Source of the DNA: Verrucomicrobiales bacterium
GTDB taxonomy: Bacteria; Verrucomicrobiota; Verrucomicrobiia; Limisphaerales; UBA9464
Assembly: GCA_003445095.1 (NCBI GenBank)
Contig: DLVS01000770.1
Span: 1 to 18,857, forward strand
Direction: 5' to 3'
DNA length: 18,857 nucleotides
The first letter of the stretch is position 1; each line of letters opens with the position of its first letter. Below, piece after piece: positions 1 to 8,700 of this stretch. A program made the translations under genes and the position numbers. The notes below the pieces were generated by a model that was given only the letters and a program-made list of their open reading frames with translations, searched no databases and was not told the origin of the DNA.

Positions 1-1114
1 GCGTAATCGGTCCAAGATTATCGACGTTGTTAAAGTAAACTTGAGGCAGCGTTTGTGGATCGGTGCTCGTGAACGTGTAGGAGCGATTCTGGGCGCCATC
101 AGGCCCCACATTGCCCTCCCAAGTCGAACCGTTTAGGACATATTTGAAGCTCATGACCGCTCCGGCCGAACTGTTGACCTCGAAGGTACCGGTCCAAAGG
201 TTGGGGTCCGTCGTGTTTCGTGTTAGGACCGATGCCTCAGTGTTCCAGTTGTTCAGCGGATCGCCGGCGACGGACACCGTGCCTGTGTCGGGGTCGAAAT
301 TGCCTTGGGCAATCTGGACTCCGAGGTTCAATTGAAACGTGATCGGGATGTTCGCCGGTACCACTGCTTGATTGTTGAAAAAGACGACCGGCAAAGTCTG
401 CGCGGTGCTCTGCAAAGTCAGCGACCGATTCTGGGTACCGTTGGGCCCGACGTTTCCTTCCCAACTCGAGCCATTCATCACAAACTTGTAGAGGACCGAG
501 CCGTTGTTTGGGCCAGTCAATTGGCGCGTTCCGACCCAGAGGTTGGGTGAATTGCCGTCTCGCGTGAGTGGGAAGTCCGAAGTGTTCCAGCTATTGAACT
601 CTCCCGCGACGCTGACGGTGCCCGACTCAGGATCGAAGTTCCCCAGAGTAGCCTGCACCGACATGTCGACTTGAAACGTCACGTCGGAGCTGACCGTGCT
701 TCCGCTGGTCACGTTATTGAAATAGACCACGGGAAGCGTCTGCTCGGTATCTGACAACGTGAAAGTGCGATTGCCATCGGGTCCCCCGGGGCCAACCACA
801 CCCTCCCAGGTCGTGCCGCTGGACGTAGTGATGAGGAATTTGTACTGGGCGGTGGTACCCGCGGTACCGACCACGTCGAAGGTGCCGGTCCATATGTTTG
901 GGTCGCCGGTGCTGGCCGCGAGAGGTGACTCCGTGGTGCTCCACCCGTTGACTGGGTCTCCCGCAACGAACAGGGAATCCGCGGTTGGGCTGAAGTTTCC
1001 CAGCGAAATTTGGGCGGACATGTTGACCTGGAAGGTAACTGGGGCCGCCAAAGCCGTGGCAGCGGTGCCGAGCGTCGCCGCAAGTCCGGCGAGGAAAGCT
1101 GAGTACGTTTTCAT
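1..1114 (-). CDS. Secreted protein with three tandem carbohydrate-binding-like (CBM20/48-type) modules, C-terminus beyond left edge
   Basis: The minus frame is open from an ATG at 1114 to the window edge, giving 371 residues with no stop. Residues 1-24 form a signal peptide (hydrophobic core ending ALA-A), so the protein is exported. Three similar modules of about 105-110 residues follow at roughly 26-135, 145-248 and 258-365. Each starts with a TFQ(V/L)(N/D)(M/L) strand, has GNF-P then VAGD/VAGE and a W-containing turn (NGW, NSW, NNW), then a YKF/FKY strand, WEG-VGP and a final LP-V-FNN strand. This beta-sandwich pattern resembles starch- or glycan-binding Ig-like domains (CBM20/CBM48 type); that assignment is inference. 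Sugar binding at the cell surface is plausible but not shown. A catalytic or anchoring part could lie past the edge. No clear Shine-Dalgarno is seen. The upstream gene lies 111 bp away on the same strand. Confidence 0.8.
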   Translation of the reverse strand, partial: MKTYSAFLAGLAATLGTAATALAAPVTFQVNMSAQISLGNFSPTADSLFVAGDPVNGWSTTESPLAASTGDPNIWTGTFDVVGTAGTTAQYKFLITTSSGTTWEGVVGPGGPDGNRTFTLSDTEQTLPVVYFNNVTSGSTVSSDVTFQVDMSVQATLGNFDPESGTVSVAGEFNSWNTSDFPLTRDGNSPNLWVGTRQLTGPNNGSVLYKFVMNGSSWEGNVGPNGTQNRSLTLQSTAQTLPVVFFNNQAVVPANIPITFQLNLGVQIAQGNFDPDTGTVSVAGDPLNNWNTEASVLTRNTTDPNLWTGTFEVNSSAGAVMSFKYVLNGSTWEGNVGPDGAQNRSYTFTSTDPQTLPQVYFNNVDNLGPIT

Positions 1115-1182
1115 AGCAATTCGGGTGCGGTCTAACCGCGGTAAGAGAGATTCGTATTTACTCTACGCCTTACGGCGCTCCT

Positions 1183-1200
1183 GTCGAGACACCGCTCGAC
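1183..1200. other. Perfect 6-bp inverted repeat between two same-strand genes
   Basis: GTCGAG and CTCGAC are separated by 6 nt in the 111-bp gap between the SecY-like gene and the repeat-module gene. It could form a small hairpin. No T-run follows in the direction of transcription, so an intrinsic terminator is not supported; its role is unknown. Confidence 0.3.
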
Positions 1201-1225
1201 GAAGGAACGAGTCGACCGAACGCGG

Positions 1226-2644
1226 CTAAGTCTCCAATCCTGGCCAGTGGGCCTTCAAAAGCGAGTGCGCTTGCTGCGCCTGCGCGGCGGGAACGAGGAT
1301 TTGAATCGGCGCGTATGGCCCGAAAAACTGAAGCAGTGCCCGCAGGCGGGTCCCCTTGGCGAAACCACTGATTCCTTCGGCAGCAAGCATCCGCGTGGTG
1401 GGAGCGACCGCATACGTTTGATGGATCTCCCAGACATTGACGACGTCCGGATGGCGATTCCGAAACCGCCATTCCTCAATGACGTCGTAGATAATCCCGG
1501 TCGCCAACAGAATTACCACGAGGTCCGGCCGGAACCATTCCGCCATTTGCCGTGCCGCCCACGCGCCCAACAAAGAAATGATCGCGATGAACAGCACGCA
1601 CTCCAAGAGGACTGATTTTAAGCCGGGAACGCCCTCCGGAGGATTTGGCGACAACGCACGCCATGCAGCTGCGACCTTTCGTGGACGATTGAAGAGGAAC
1701 GCGAAAAGCGCCGCCGCTCCCAGACCGAGAACCACAGCGGTCATCGGATCGACTGTCTCGGGAGTGCTGGGTGCGAGGCCAGGGTTCCTAAGTCGCCGAG
1801 CGGCGATGGCGATTAGCAGGAGCAGGGAGGTCACAAAAGTGATCGGCATTAGGCCACAAGCCGGACGGCTCAAGAGCGCCGGATGGGGAAGCTCGTCGTT
1901 GGTCGGCAGGCAAGAAGAGCTAAACAACCAAAGCAGTGCGCCGACGGAAGCTACCGACACAAAGATCCAGGTTCCCAAAATAGACCACGGCACCGCCTCC
2001 GATCCAGCGGCCTCGACCAAGTTCCCGAACGGCACAGCCAAACTGGGGACGGCCATCGCTAAGAAAACGACGGGAAGGCCGACTCCCAGACCTTCACGAT
2101 CCACAATCCACGACGCCGCGATCAGCAAAAACGTCGCTCCCATCAGCGTGATGACCCGCAATAGGCAACCGGCGTGGGGGACTCCGTCGAGGGTTTCCCA
2201 TGCGGAATTGAGCATGAAAGCCTGGAAGAGCGCGAGGAGCATTCCCACGATCAAGGAGGCGCGGATCAATTTCCCTCGGCCCGTCTGGCTGCCCGTGCGC
2301 AACGATCGCCATCCCGGCACGAGCAGCGCGGCGAACTCCACCAGAACGTAGCCCGAAATCAACGGCGTCACTCCTAGCGCGAGGATGCAGTTCGACGCCA
2401 CCGGTCCCTCACCGAATCTCCCCACCGGAGGAATTGTCGGCACCGGAATCCACCGTGCCGCCAAACAGAGTAAAAATACTCCGACCACGACGGTAACCCG
2501 TCGGCCCAGGGGAGGCCGCGCCTGTGGAGAAATCGGGATCAACGGAGCCCCGCACACGGGACACGCGGTCAACGAGTCGGGAAGTTCGACCAGGCTTTGG
2601 TCCTGATTATGGCTGGGACATGCCGAGGCGGAACATGTTTTCAT
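1226..2644 (-). CDS. SecY-like multi-pass membrane protein with N-terminal zinc ribbon and C-terminal DUF2007-like tail
   Basis: 472 residues from ATG 2644. Residues 1-33 carry a Cys pattern (C4, C9, then CPVCG with C28 and C31) like a small zinc ribbon. From residue 48 on, the sequence follows SecY in order although strongly diverged: a first helix ending ARWIPVP (~49-70, compare SecY R..hIPvPG), LGVTPLISGYVL (~90-101, compare LGIMPYISASII), GRGKLIRAS (~122-130), ASWIVDREGLGVGLPVVF (~177-194, compare WLGEQITERGIGNGISLI), a GLMPITF segment (~264-270, compare GVIPvIF), a NRPRKVAAAW segment (~319-328, compare fNPkevAenl) followed by GVPGLK (~338-343), and a last helix near 373-390. Residues ~416-472 resemble DUF2007 (LAAEGI...IQILVPAAQAQQAHSLL). 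SecY's conserved charged loops look reduced, so a true translocase role is doubtful. Family assignment is my alignment by eye. A degenerate membrane protein with no link to SecY remains possible. Confidence 0.7.
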   Translation of the reverse strand: MKTCSASACPSHNQDQSLVELPDSLTACPVCGAPLIPISPQARPPLGRRVTVVVGVFLLCLAARWIPVPTIPPVGRFGEGPVASNCILALGVTPLISGYVLVEFAALLVPGWRSLRTGSQTGRGKLIRASLIVGMLLALFQAFMLNSAWETLDGVPHAGCLLRVITLMGATFLLIAASWIVDREGLGVGLPVVFLAMAVPSLAVPFGNLVEAAGSEAVPWSILGTWIFVSVASVGALLWLFSSSCLPTNDELPHPALLSRPACGLMPITFVTSLLLLIAIAARRLRNPGLAPSTPETVDPMTAVVLGLGAAALFAFLFNRPRKVAAAWRALSPNPPEGVPGLKSVLLECVLFIAIISLLGAWAARQMAEWFRPDLVVILLATGIIYDVIEEWRFRNRHPDVVNVWEIHQTYAVAPTTRMLAAEGISGFAKGTRLRALLQFFGPYAPIQILVPAAQAQQAHSLLKAHWPGLET

Positions 2645-2742
2645 TTGGGTTGACGGTCTGAGAACAGGTCACTGCCCGTGATTTTTCGGGGCCGAGGCCG
2701 TGGGTTCGCTTGTTATGCACCTACCCTAGGCCACCCCTGGAC

Positions 2743-2770
2743 GGCACGACAAGTCGCGCTTTATCGTGCC
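2743..2770. promoter_or_regulatory. Perfect 7-bp inverted repeat in divergent intergenic region (possible operator)
   Basis: GGCACGA and TCGTGCC are separated by 14 nt that contain a further nested AAG/CTT pairing. The repeat sits about 49-76 bp before the ATG of the GH30 gene, in the 174-bp region between it and the divergent SecY-like gene. Position and symmetry suit an operator or a 5' hairpin. No convincing -10/-35 boxes were identified, so regulation is inference. Confidence 0.35.
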
Positions 2771-2818
2771 CTGAGCGTTAGACTTTGAAACAGGCCGTCA
2801 CTCGCACTGAATTTGAAC

Positions 2819-4228
2819 ATGTTCCAACGTCATTTCTCTTGGGTCGCAAAAATACTCATTCTGCGTGGTCTGATGGGTGTGTGCCTGGTTGGCGCCACGC
2901 CGGTCGAGCTTTGGCTAACCCACCCCGAAGGAACCGCGCGCTTCCAAAAACAAGGCGCCGCACTGGAGTTCAATGCAACGACCCGGGCCGTTCCTATCAC
3001 CGTTGCGGTGGATGACCGCCAACGCTTCCAGAGCATCGAAGGCTTCGGGTTCACCCTGACCGGTGGAAGTGCCATGCTCTTAAGGGCGATGAGCGAGCCC
3101 GCTCGAGCTGCCCTACTCACCGAACTGTTCTCCACGAACAGTACGAACATCGGTGTCAGCTACCTGCGCCTCAGCATCGGAGCATCGGACCTGAACGCCC
3201 GCGTCTTCACCTACGACGATCTGCCGGCTGGAAGAACGGACCCAGACCTAACTCGATTCGATCTCGGCCCGGACAGGGAAGATGTCATCCCCGTGTTAAA
3301 GGAGATCCTGGCGATCAATCCGACGCTCAAAATCATGGGTTCACCCTGGTCGGCGCCATCGTGGATGAAAAGCAATCGGGACTCCCGCGGCGGAAGCCTT
3401 AAAAGGGAATGGTTCGACGCCTATGCTCGATACTTCGTGAAGTATGTCCAGGGCATGCGAGCTGAAGGCATTCCGATCGATGCTATCACGGTGCAGAATG
3501 AGCCACTGAATCCGGATAACAATCCGAGCATGTTCATGTCCGCCGCGGATCAAGCGGTTTTCATCAAGCGCTACCTCGGACCGGCGTTCAAGGAAACCGG
3601 TCTCGCCACGAAAATCATTTGTTACGACCACAACGCCGACCACCCCGACTATCCCCTGGCGATTCTTGGCGATCCCGAGGCCAAAGCCTTTGTCGAGGGC
3701 AGCGCCTTCCACCTCTACGCCGGGTCGATCGACGCGCTCGGCCGGGTCCATAAAGCTCACCCCGATCGCAGCCTGTACTTCACTGAGCAATGGATTGGCG
3801 CACCAGGAAATCTTGGCGGCGATCTCGCCTGGCACGTTACCGAATTGATCGTGGGAGCAACCCGCAACTGGTGCCGAACGGTGCTGGAATGGAACCTGGC
3901 CGCCGATCCCAACAACCGACCGCATACCGAGCGTGGGGGCTGCGATCGGTGCTTAGGGGCCATTACGGTGGACGGGGATAAGGTGGTCCGTAACCCGGCT
4001 TATTATGTTATCGCCCACGCCTCGAAGTTTGTGCGCCCCGGATCGGAGCGGATTGGCTCGACTGCCTATTCTGGCTTGCCGAATGTGGCATTTCGGACCC
4101 CTGAGGGACGTTTAGTTCTCGTAGTTCTGAACCGGGAACGCAAGCCCGAGACATTTTCCATCCAGTGTTCCCTCGGGACCCTATCCACCACGCTGCCCGG
4201 AGGCGCCGTGGGGACGTACGTGTGGTAG
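2819..4228 (+). CDS. Secreted glycoside hydrolase family 30 enzyme (glucosylceramidase-type)
   Basis: 469 residues from ATG 2819; a TTG two codons upstream is in frame but less likely. The N-terminus (about 26 residues, hydrophobic stretch ending LVGA) is a signal peptide, so the enzyme acts outside the cytoplasm. Family GH30 is a (beta/alpha)8 barrel with a side beta-domain that hydrolyses beta-linked sugars with retention. Visible marks, numbered from the ATG: QSIEGFGFTLTGGSA (~71-85), YLRLSIGASD (~115-124), GSPWSAPSWMK (~174-184), the acid/base glutamate in TVQNEP (E228), the nucleophile glutamate in YFTEQW (E323), and VLEWNLA (~355-361). The C-terminal ~70 residues form the beta-side domain. 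The length is typical. The substrate cannot be fixed; glucosylceramidase, beta-1,6-glucanase and xylosidase subfamilies share these motifs. A P450 gene follows after 59 bp on the same strand. Confidence 0.9.
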   Translation: MFQRHFSWVAKILILRGLMGVCLVGATPVELWLTHPEGTARFQKQGAALEFNATTRAVPITVAVDDRQRFQSIEGFGFTLTGGSAMLLRAMSEPARAALLTELFSTNSTNIGVSYLRLSIGASDLNARVFTYDDLPAGRTDPDLTRFDLGPDREDVIPVLKEILAINPTLKIMGSPWSAPSWMKSNRDSRGGSLKREWFDAYARYFVKYVQGMRAEGIPIDAITVQNEPLNPDNNPSMFMSAADQAVFIKRYLGPAFKETGLATKIICYDHNADHPDYPLAILGDPEAKAFVEGSAFHLYAGSIDALGRVHKAHPDRSLYFTEQWIGAPGNLGGDLAWHVTELIVGATRNWCRTVLEWNLAADPNNRPHTERGGCDRCLGAITVDGDKVVRNPAYYVIAHASKFVRPGSERIGSTAYSGLPNVAFRTPEGRLVLVVLNRERKPETFSIQCSLGTLSTTLPGGAVGTYVW

Positions 4229-4287
4229 CAGCCCATGGCTTGACTAATGTCTGCGCCACCCGTTCCAGTGGGCGAAACAACCGTCCC

Positions 4288-5421
4288 ATGAACACCGATC
4301 CCGATCCCTTTCGCGAACCACGAAGCGAAGCCGGCGTGCTCGCCTGCGAATTCCAGGGCGAGGCTGTGCCCATGATCTTGCGTCATGAAGACGTGCGCCG
4401 CGCCGCCAAAGACTGGAAGACGTTTAGCTCCGATGCTCCGTTCCGCGTGCCGATTCCTTCGGAAGAAGACGTCCGAACGATGCGACAACTTCCGGTTGAG
4501 ACCGACCCGCCTGACCACACCGAATACCGGAAGATCGTCGAACCGTTTTTCCTAAGGGCAAAAGACCCAGGCGTGATCGCCCAAGTCGAGGCGCTGATCG
4601 GCGGTTTGTTGACGGTAGCACTGGGGCGCGAGTCCATCGAAGTGGTTCGCGAATTCGCGCTGCCGATCCAATCCCGGGCGCTCGCGTATCTGCTTAACGT
4701 GCCCGAGACTGAGGCAACGACATGGATCAGTTGGGGAACCCACGTATTCCGCGATGGCGACTCGAAAGGCGCCGCACTGGAGGCGTACCTCCATACTCAG
4801 TTCGACCGCGCCGCGGCAAATCCGGGAGACGACTTCTTTAGCGCGTTAACCCGAGCAACCTTCCGCGGGCGGCCACTCACGCGCGAGGAAATGATGGGCT
4901 TCGCCAATCTGACCTTCGCCGGCGGACGCGATACGGTCATCCACAGTATTTCTTTCGTGCTGGGCCATCTCGCGCAGCACCCGGAGTCCCTCGAATTCCT
5001 ACGCCAGGATCCAGGGCGAATCGTTCATGCCTGCGAGGAGTTCTTTCGAGTTCTTACCCCGCTGACGCATATCGGCCGCGTGTGCCCGGTGGAGACCGAC
5101 GTGCACGGCATTAAGGTTCCACCTGATGGTCGAGTATCCCTCTGCTGGGCCTCGGCGAATCGGGATGAAGGTGTGTTCGATGCGCCGGACGAGGTCCGCC
5201 TCGATCGACGGCCGAATCCTCACCTCGCCTTCGGCTTTGGGACTCACCTTTGCCTGGGGGCCGCTCATGCACGGCTGATCCTGCGGACGCTGCTCCAAGA
5301 GTGCATCGAGCGGGTCGGCAGCATCAGAATCCTAGATGCCCAAGAGCACACCGAAAACGAAGCCCGCTATCGACGGGTGGTCGGCTACGAGTCGCTGATT
5401 GTTACCCTGAAATCGCGTTGA
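4288..5421 (+). CDS. Cytochrome P450 (bacterial soluble type)
   Basis: 377 residues from ATG 4288. The frame stays open upstream into the GH30 gene, but the ATG gives the usual P450 beginning. It is a heme monooxygenase that would oxidise a small organic substrate using electrons from a separate ferredoxin and reductase; neither is encoded here. Motifs: I-helix FAGGRDT (~210-216, with the acid-alcohol pair D215-T216), ExxR in the K-helix (E251-R254), and the heme loop FGFGTHLCLG with the thiolate ligand C322. H77 in the DHTEYRK segment matches the C-helix region. The absence of a signal peptide points to the cytoplasm. It is slightly shorter than the usual ~400 residues but all core motifs are present. 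Pairing with GH30 on the same strand suggests co-transcription; a shared pathway is only inferred. Confidence 0.92.
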   Translation: MNTDPDPFREPRSEAGVLACEFQGEAVPMILRHEDVRRAAKDWKTFSSDAPFRVPIPSEEDVRTMRQLPVETDPPDHTEYRKIVEPFFLRAKDPGVIAQVEALIGGLLTVALGRESIEVVREFALPIQSRALAYLLNVPETEATTWISWGTHVFRDGDSKGAALEAYLHTQFDRAAANPGDDFFSALTRATFRGRPLTREEMMGFANLTFAGGRDTVIHSISFVLGHLAQHPESLEFLRQDPGRIVHACEEFFRVLTPLTHIGRVCPVETDVHGIKVPPDGRVSLCWASANRDEGVFDAPDEVRLDRRPNPHLAFGFGTHLCLGAAHARLILRTLLQECIERVGSIRILDAQEHTENEARYRRVVGYESLIVTLKSR

Positions 5422-5608
5422 GCCTTGAGCCCGGTCAGCCTTCAGCCCAGGCGGCGGAACTCTCCTTTAGAGCCATCATCGGATTCGTAGATATTCGGCG
5501 GATCCCACCGTACGCAGTTCCTTTTTCCAAACCCTGGAAATTCGCCTGCAAGCGTCACGTAGGCGAGCATCAACCCGAACTCCTCTTCTGCGGTATTCGA
5601 GTTCAAAC

Positions 5609-5751
5609 GGTAGGGATGGCGCGCTGCGCCGTCCCCGGCCCGAGCGGAGCTCCGGGCCGGTATTTCGCCGAGACGCGTCGAATTCCTCCTTGGCGCCAAT
5701 GCGAAAGGCCACGCCTGCGGCGCGGGGCTGCCGCAGTGCGGCGGCCCTACC
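5609..5751. repeat. REPIN-like block of three GC-rich hairpins in inverted arrangement
   Basis: The 348-bp gap 5422-5769 has no convincing gene. Inside it, a 143-bp block starts with GGTAGGG (5609-5615) and ends with its complement CCCTACC (5745-5751). Hairpin A at 5613-5635 has 10-bp arms with one wobble and loop GCT. Hairpin B at 5635-5660 pairs 11 with 12 nt around a GGA loop, with one bulge. Hairpin C at 5725-5747 has 10-bp arms with one wobble and loop AGT. A and C are mirror-placed copies of one motif, like two REP units forming a REPIN. It lies between convergent gene ends, where such elements are common and could also act as terminators. A 120-aa minus ORF across it is probably not a gene. 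Confidence 0.6.
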
Positions 5752-5769
5752 TGGTCATCCACTCCTGTT

Positions 5770-8700
5770 TCACTCGGCTTCGTTTCGCAAAACGAAGATT
5801 TCATTGTCGCTCAATGCCCGGTCATAGATCCGAACGCTGTCGATCATACCGCCCCAAGATTGGGCCTGAGTGCTGTCGAATCGATCGCTGCCAATGATCG
5901 TGGGCAGCGTGTTGGGATTCGAATAGGTGAACCCCGGTTTGGTCAGGGTGACTGGCGCATTCTCCCCGTGATAAAGCTTAACGGTCGTGGTTCCTCCCGC
6001 AGCCGACACCGTGACGGCCACGAAGGTCCAGGTGTCCTTGGTTAAGTTCTGAGTATCCACGAGGGTAAACTCCCCAGTACCCGGGACCTGAATGGCCAGC
6101 TTCTGCTGATCGCTGACGAAGAAGCGCGCCCAGTTCTGTTGTCCGATGATGGTGGGATTGCTACTGGCTTGACCCGCGTTGTCGAGCCAGACCCAAGCGG
6201 CGTAGGTCCAACTTTGCGAGTAGTTGAGATGCGGCAATTGGATATAGGGAACATTGCCATCGATGACGCCCTCCGAGTTGAAACGATACGCGCGATCGCG
6301 CCGATCGAAACGGTCACGAGTTAACTGCACCGTGCCACCCGAGGAGACAAATCCATTTTTCCCATTTCCGCTGGAGTCCAGAGCATTGGTGCTGAAGAGG
6401 TATTCCCCGAGCAAGCCAGCCCGAGGGAAGAGCTGCACGATGATGTTCGTCGTGAATTCCGAAGAAAGATTGCGGGCATCCTTGGCCGTCAGTTTGAGGG
6501 GAAAGGTCGCCGAAGATCCGTAGGTGTGATTTTCGGACAAGGGGACCGACTTGGCGTTCGGCGTCAGCGTCAGCGGCGGCGCGCCGTCACCCCAGTCGAT
6601 GGTGAGGATGAGGATGTTGTCCTCTTGGTCGAAGACCGTTCCAGAAAGGGCGAGCGCAGCGCCTGTCAACTTAGCCGCAATGTTTTGAAAGCGCGGCGGA
6701 GTGTTGGCGCGGACCTTCGGCTCCGGATCCACTCCGTCAACAACGCCGTCGTCATCGGTGTCGGGATTTCGCGGATCGGTACCGGCCTGAAATTCCTGAC
6801 GATCGTCAAGACCGTCGCCGTCCGAATCCGTCAATCGTGGATCGGAAAAAACCTGCTTCGTGTAGGTTCCAATTTCACCTTCGCTGGTTACTTCCCAGCC
6901 TGTCCGTACCTCGAAAAAGTCATCGAGTCCATCTTCGTCGGTGTCGGGGGCAACATCCGAAGTTCCCAACGCATATTCTTCTCGCGCCCAGAGGCCGTCT
7001 TTATCTTTGTCTTCGACCCAAACGAGATAAATTTCATCTCCTTTCTGGAGGGTGATGTTCTCAAAGCTTTGATCGAATTGAGTTCCGTGGCTGCTACTGC
7101 CCACGACGGCCCAGAATCGACGGTCATCGCGCGCGCCGGTGATCACGTTACGGACCTGGACTAGAACCTTCTTGTGGTCAAGGGTGTTGGTCTGTTCGGC
7201 GACCTGGTAGGGCACATTGAGGTATCTCGGTCCCATGACCTCCTTCATGGTCACACCCGCCAACAGTCCATTGGACTTCAAGCGGATGTTGGTCGCTACC
7301 CGCGCCCGTTCCACCGTGCCGTTTCCAAAGTCGATCGTGACTCCGGCGGTCCGATCACGGTTGGTCTGCGTGAGGAAAGCCGCGCTTTGTCCGACATCAT
7401 TTCGAATGTCGAACGAAGCGACGCGAAAGAATAACGCGCCCGGATCGCTTAGGAATTGTCGCGCCAGGTCAGCGGTAATCTTGGTGGACAGCGTAAATTC
7501 GCCCTTGGTCTGGCCGCCGCTCAGGTCGGTTGGGCCGGGCAAATCCAAGCTGGCAAAAGGCAACAGATTCGTTCGATTTGAGGGGTCTTGCCGAAAGACC
7601 GAGAGCACCACCTGTGAAATGGTAAATGCCACATCCCCTTCGTTGGCCAAGGAAACGCCGACGCTCAAGGTTCCGTCAGGGGTGCGCATGAGTCGGGTCG
7701 AGGAGAGCGTCTCGAGTTTTTGGAACTGCTGCGAAAATGTTTTCGAACTCGAGCGATCCACCGTGGCGCTCGTCTCCCTGGCGAGGCTGAAACCGGCGCT
7801 GAGCGTGGTCGACGCAGAAACGCTCGCGGACGGAGGTAATCCAGCGGTTGCTTCTACGCCCGCCGTGAACGACGCGCTCGCTTCGATGGTCGTGGTTGTA
7901 CTGGTGGTATCGCTGCGACTCAAAGACGAGGCGTCTTCCTGTCCAAATGACGAGCCGAGTTGGCTTTCCCCGCCCAGGCCATCCTCGTATTCGATGTTGA
8001 GAAATACATTCACCGAACTGTTTCGAACCAACACGGCCGGCCGCGGCAGGTTCGACACCAACGGGGACGTTGAATCTTGGATAATCTCGACCCGATCGCT
8101 GCGGTTGTCGCCGTCCGAATCGTTCAGGCGTGGTGAGGTCCCGTACGTGTCCACTTCGTTGCCGTCGAACAGGGTTGAATTGGCGATTTGCGTGTTGGGA
8201 TCGATGGCGTCGCCGTCGGTATCCGCGTTGATTGGATCGCTCAGGAACACGAACGCCTCATCGAAATCGGTCAATCCATCAGAATCGGTATCGGCTGATC
8301 GCGGGTTGGTGCGTTTCTGCCGTTCCTCGCCGTCGCTCAAGCCATCGCCGTCGGTGTCGGCCACTCGGATGTCGCTGGTGAGGCGGGTGGTCGATTCCAA
8401 TTGGGCTCCCGTGAAAACCTTGACGTCCCAACCCGCGAGTTCGTCGGCGTCGCTCAGACCGTCGCCATCGCGGTCCGGGCCGTAAACCGTCACGCGATAG
8501 AATCGGGTGCCGGTCAGTAGCGGCAGAGTGTCGAACCGGAGGCTCGTCGGCCCCAGCACACTGAGCGTGGCGTTGGTGGCGGGCAACCAACTGGCGGGGT
8601 CGTTCAGCGTCGCCGAATATTCGAGTTCATATCCCGTCTGGATCGGGCCGGTGTTTTGGAACTCGACGCGATCAAGCCCGCCCGGAGTCTGAGTTGCGGA

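Noticed and set aside
1578..2351. 257-aa plus-strand ORF
   Set aside because: Antisense of the SecY-like gene; composition is Arg/Ser/Thr-rich and no family is recognisable.
3341..3925. 194-aa minus-strand ORF
   Set aside because: Antisense of the GH30 gene, which has catalytic residues and a signal peptide in the plus frame.
5442..5804. 120-aa minus-strand ORF after the LamG gene
   Set aside because: It overlaps the LamG 3' end, runs through three hairpins, and shows no recognisable domain; better explained as repeat DNA.
7217..8485. 422-aa plus-strand ORF
   Set aside because: Antisense shadow of the calcium-repeat/LamG gene; Ser/Arg/Pro-rich without motifs, while the minus frame has clear domains.
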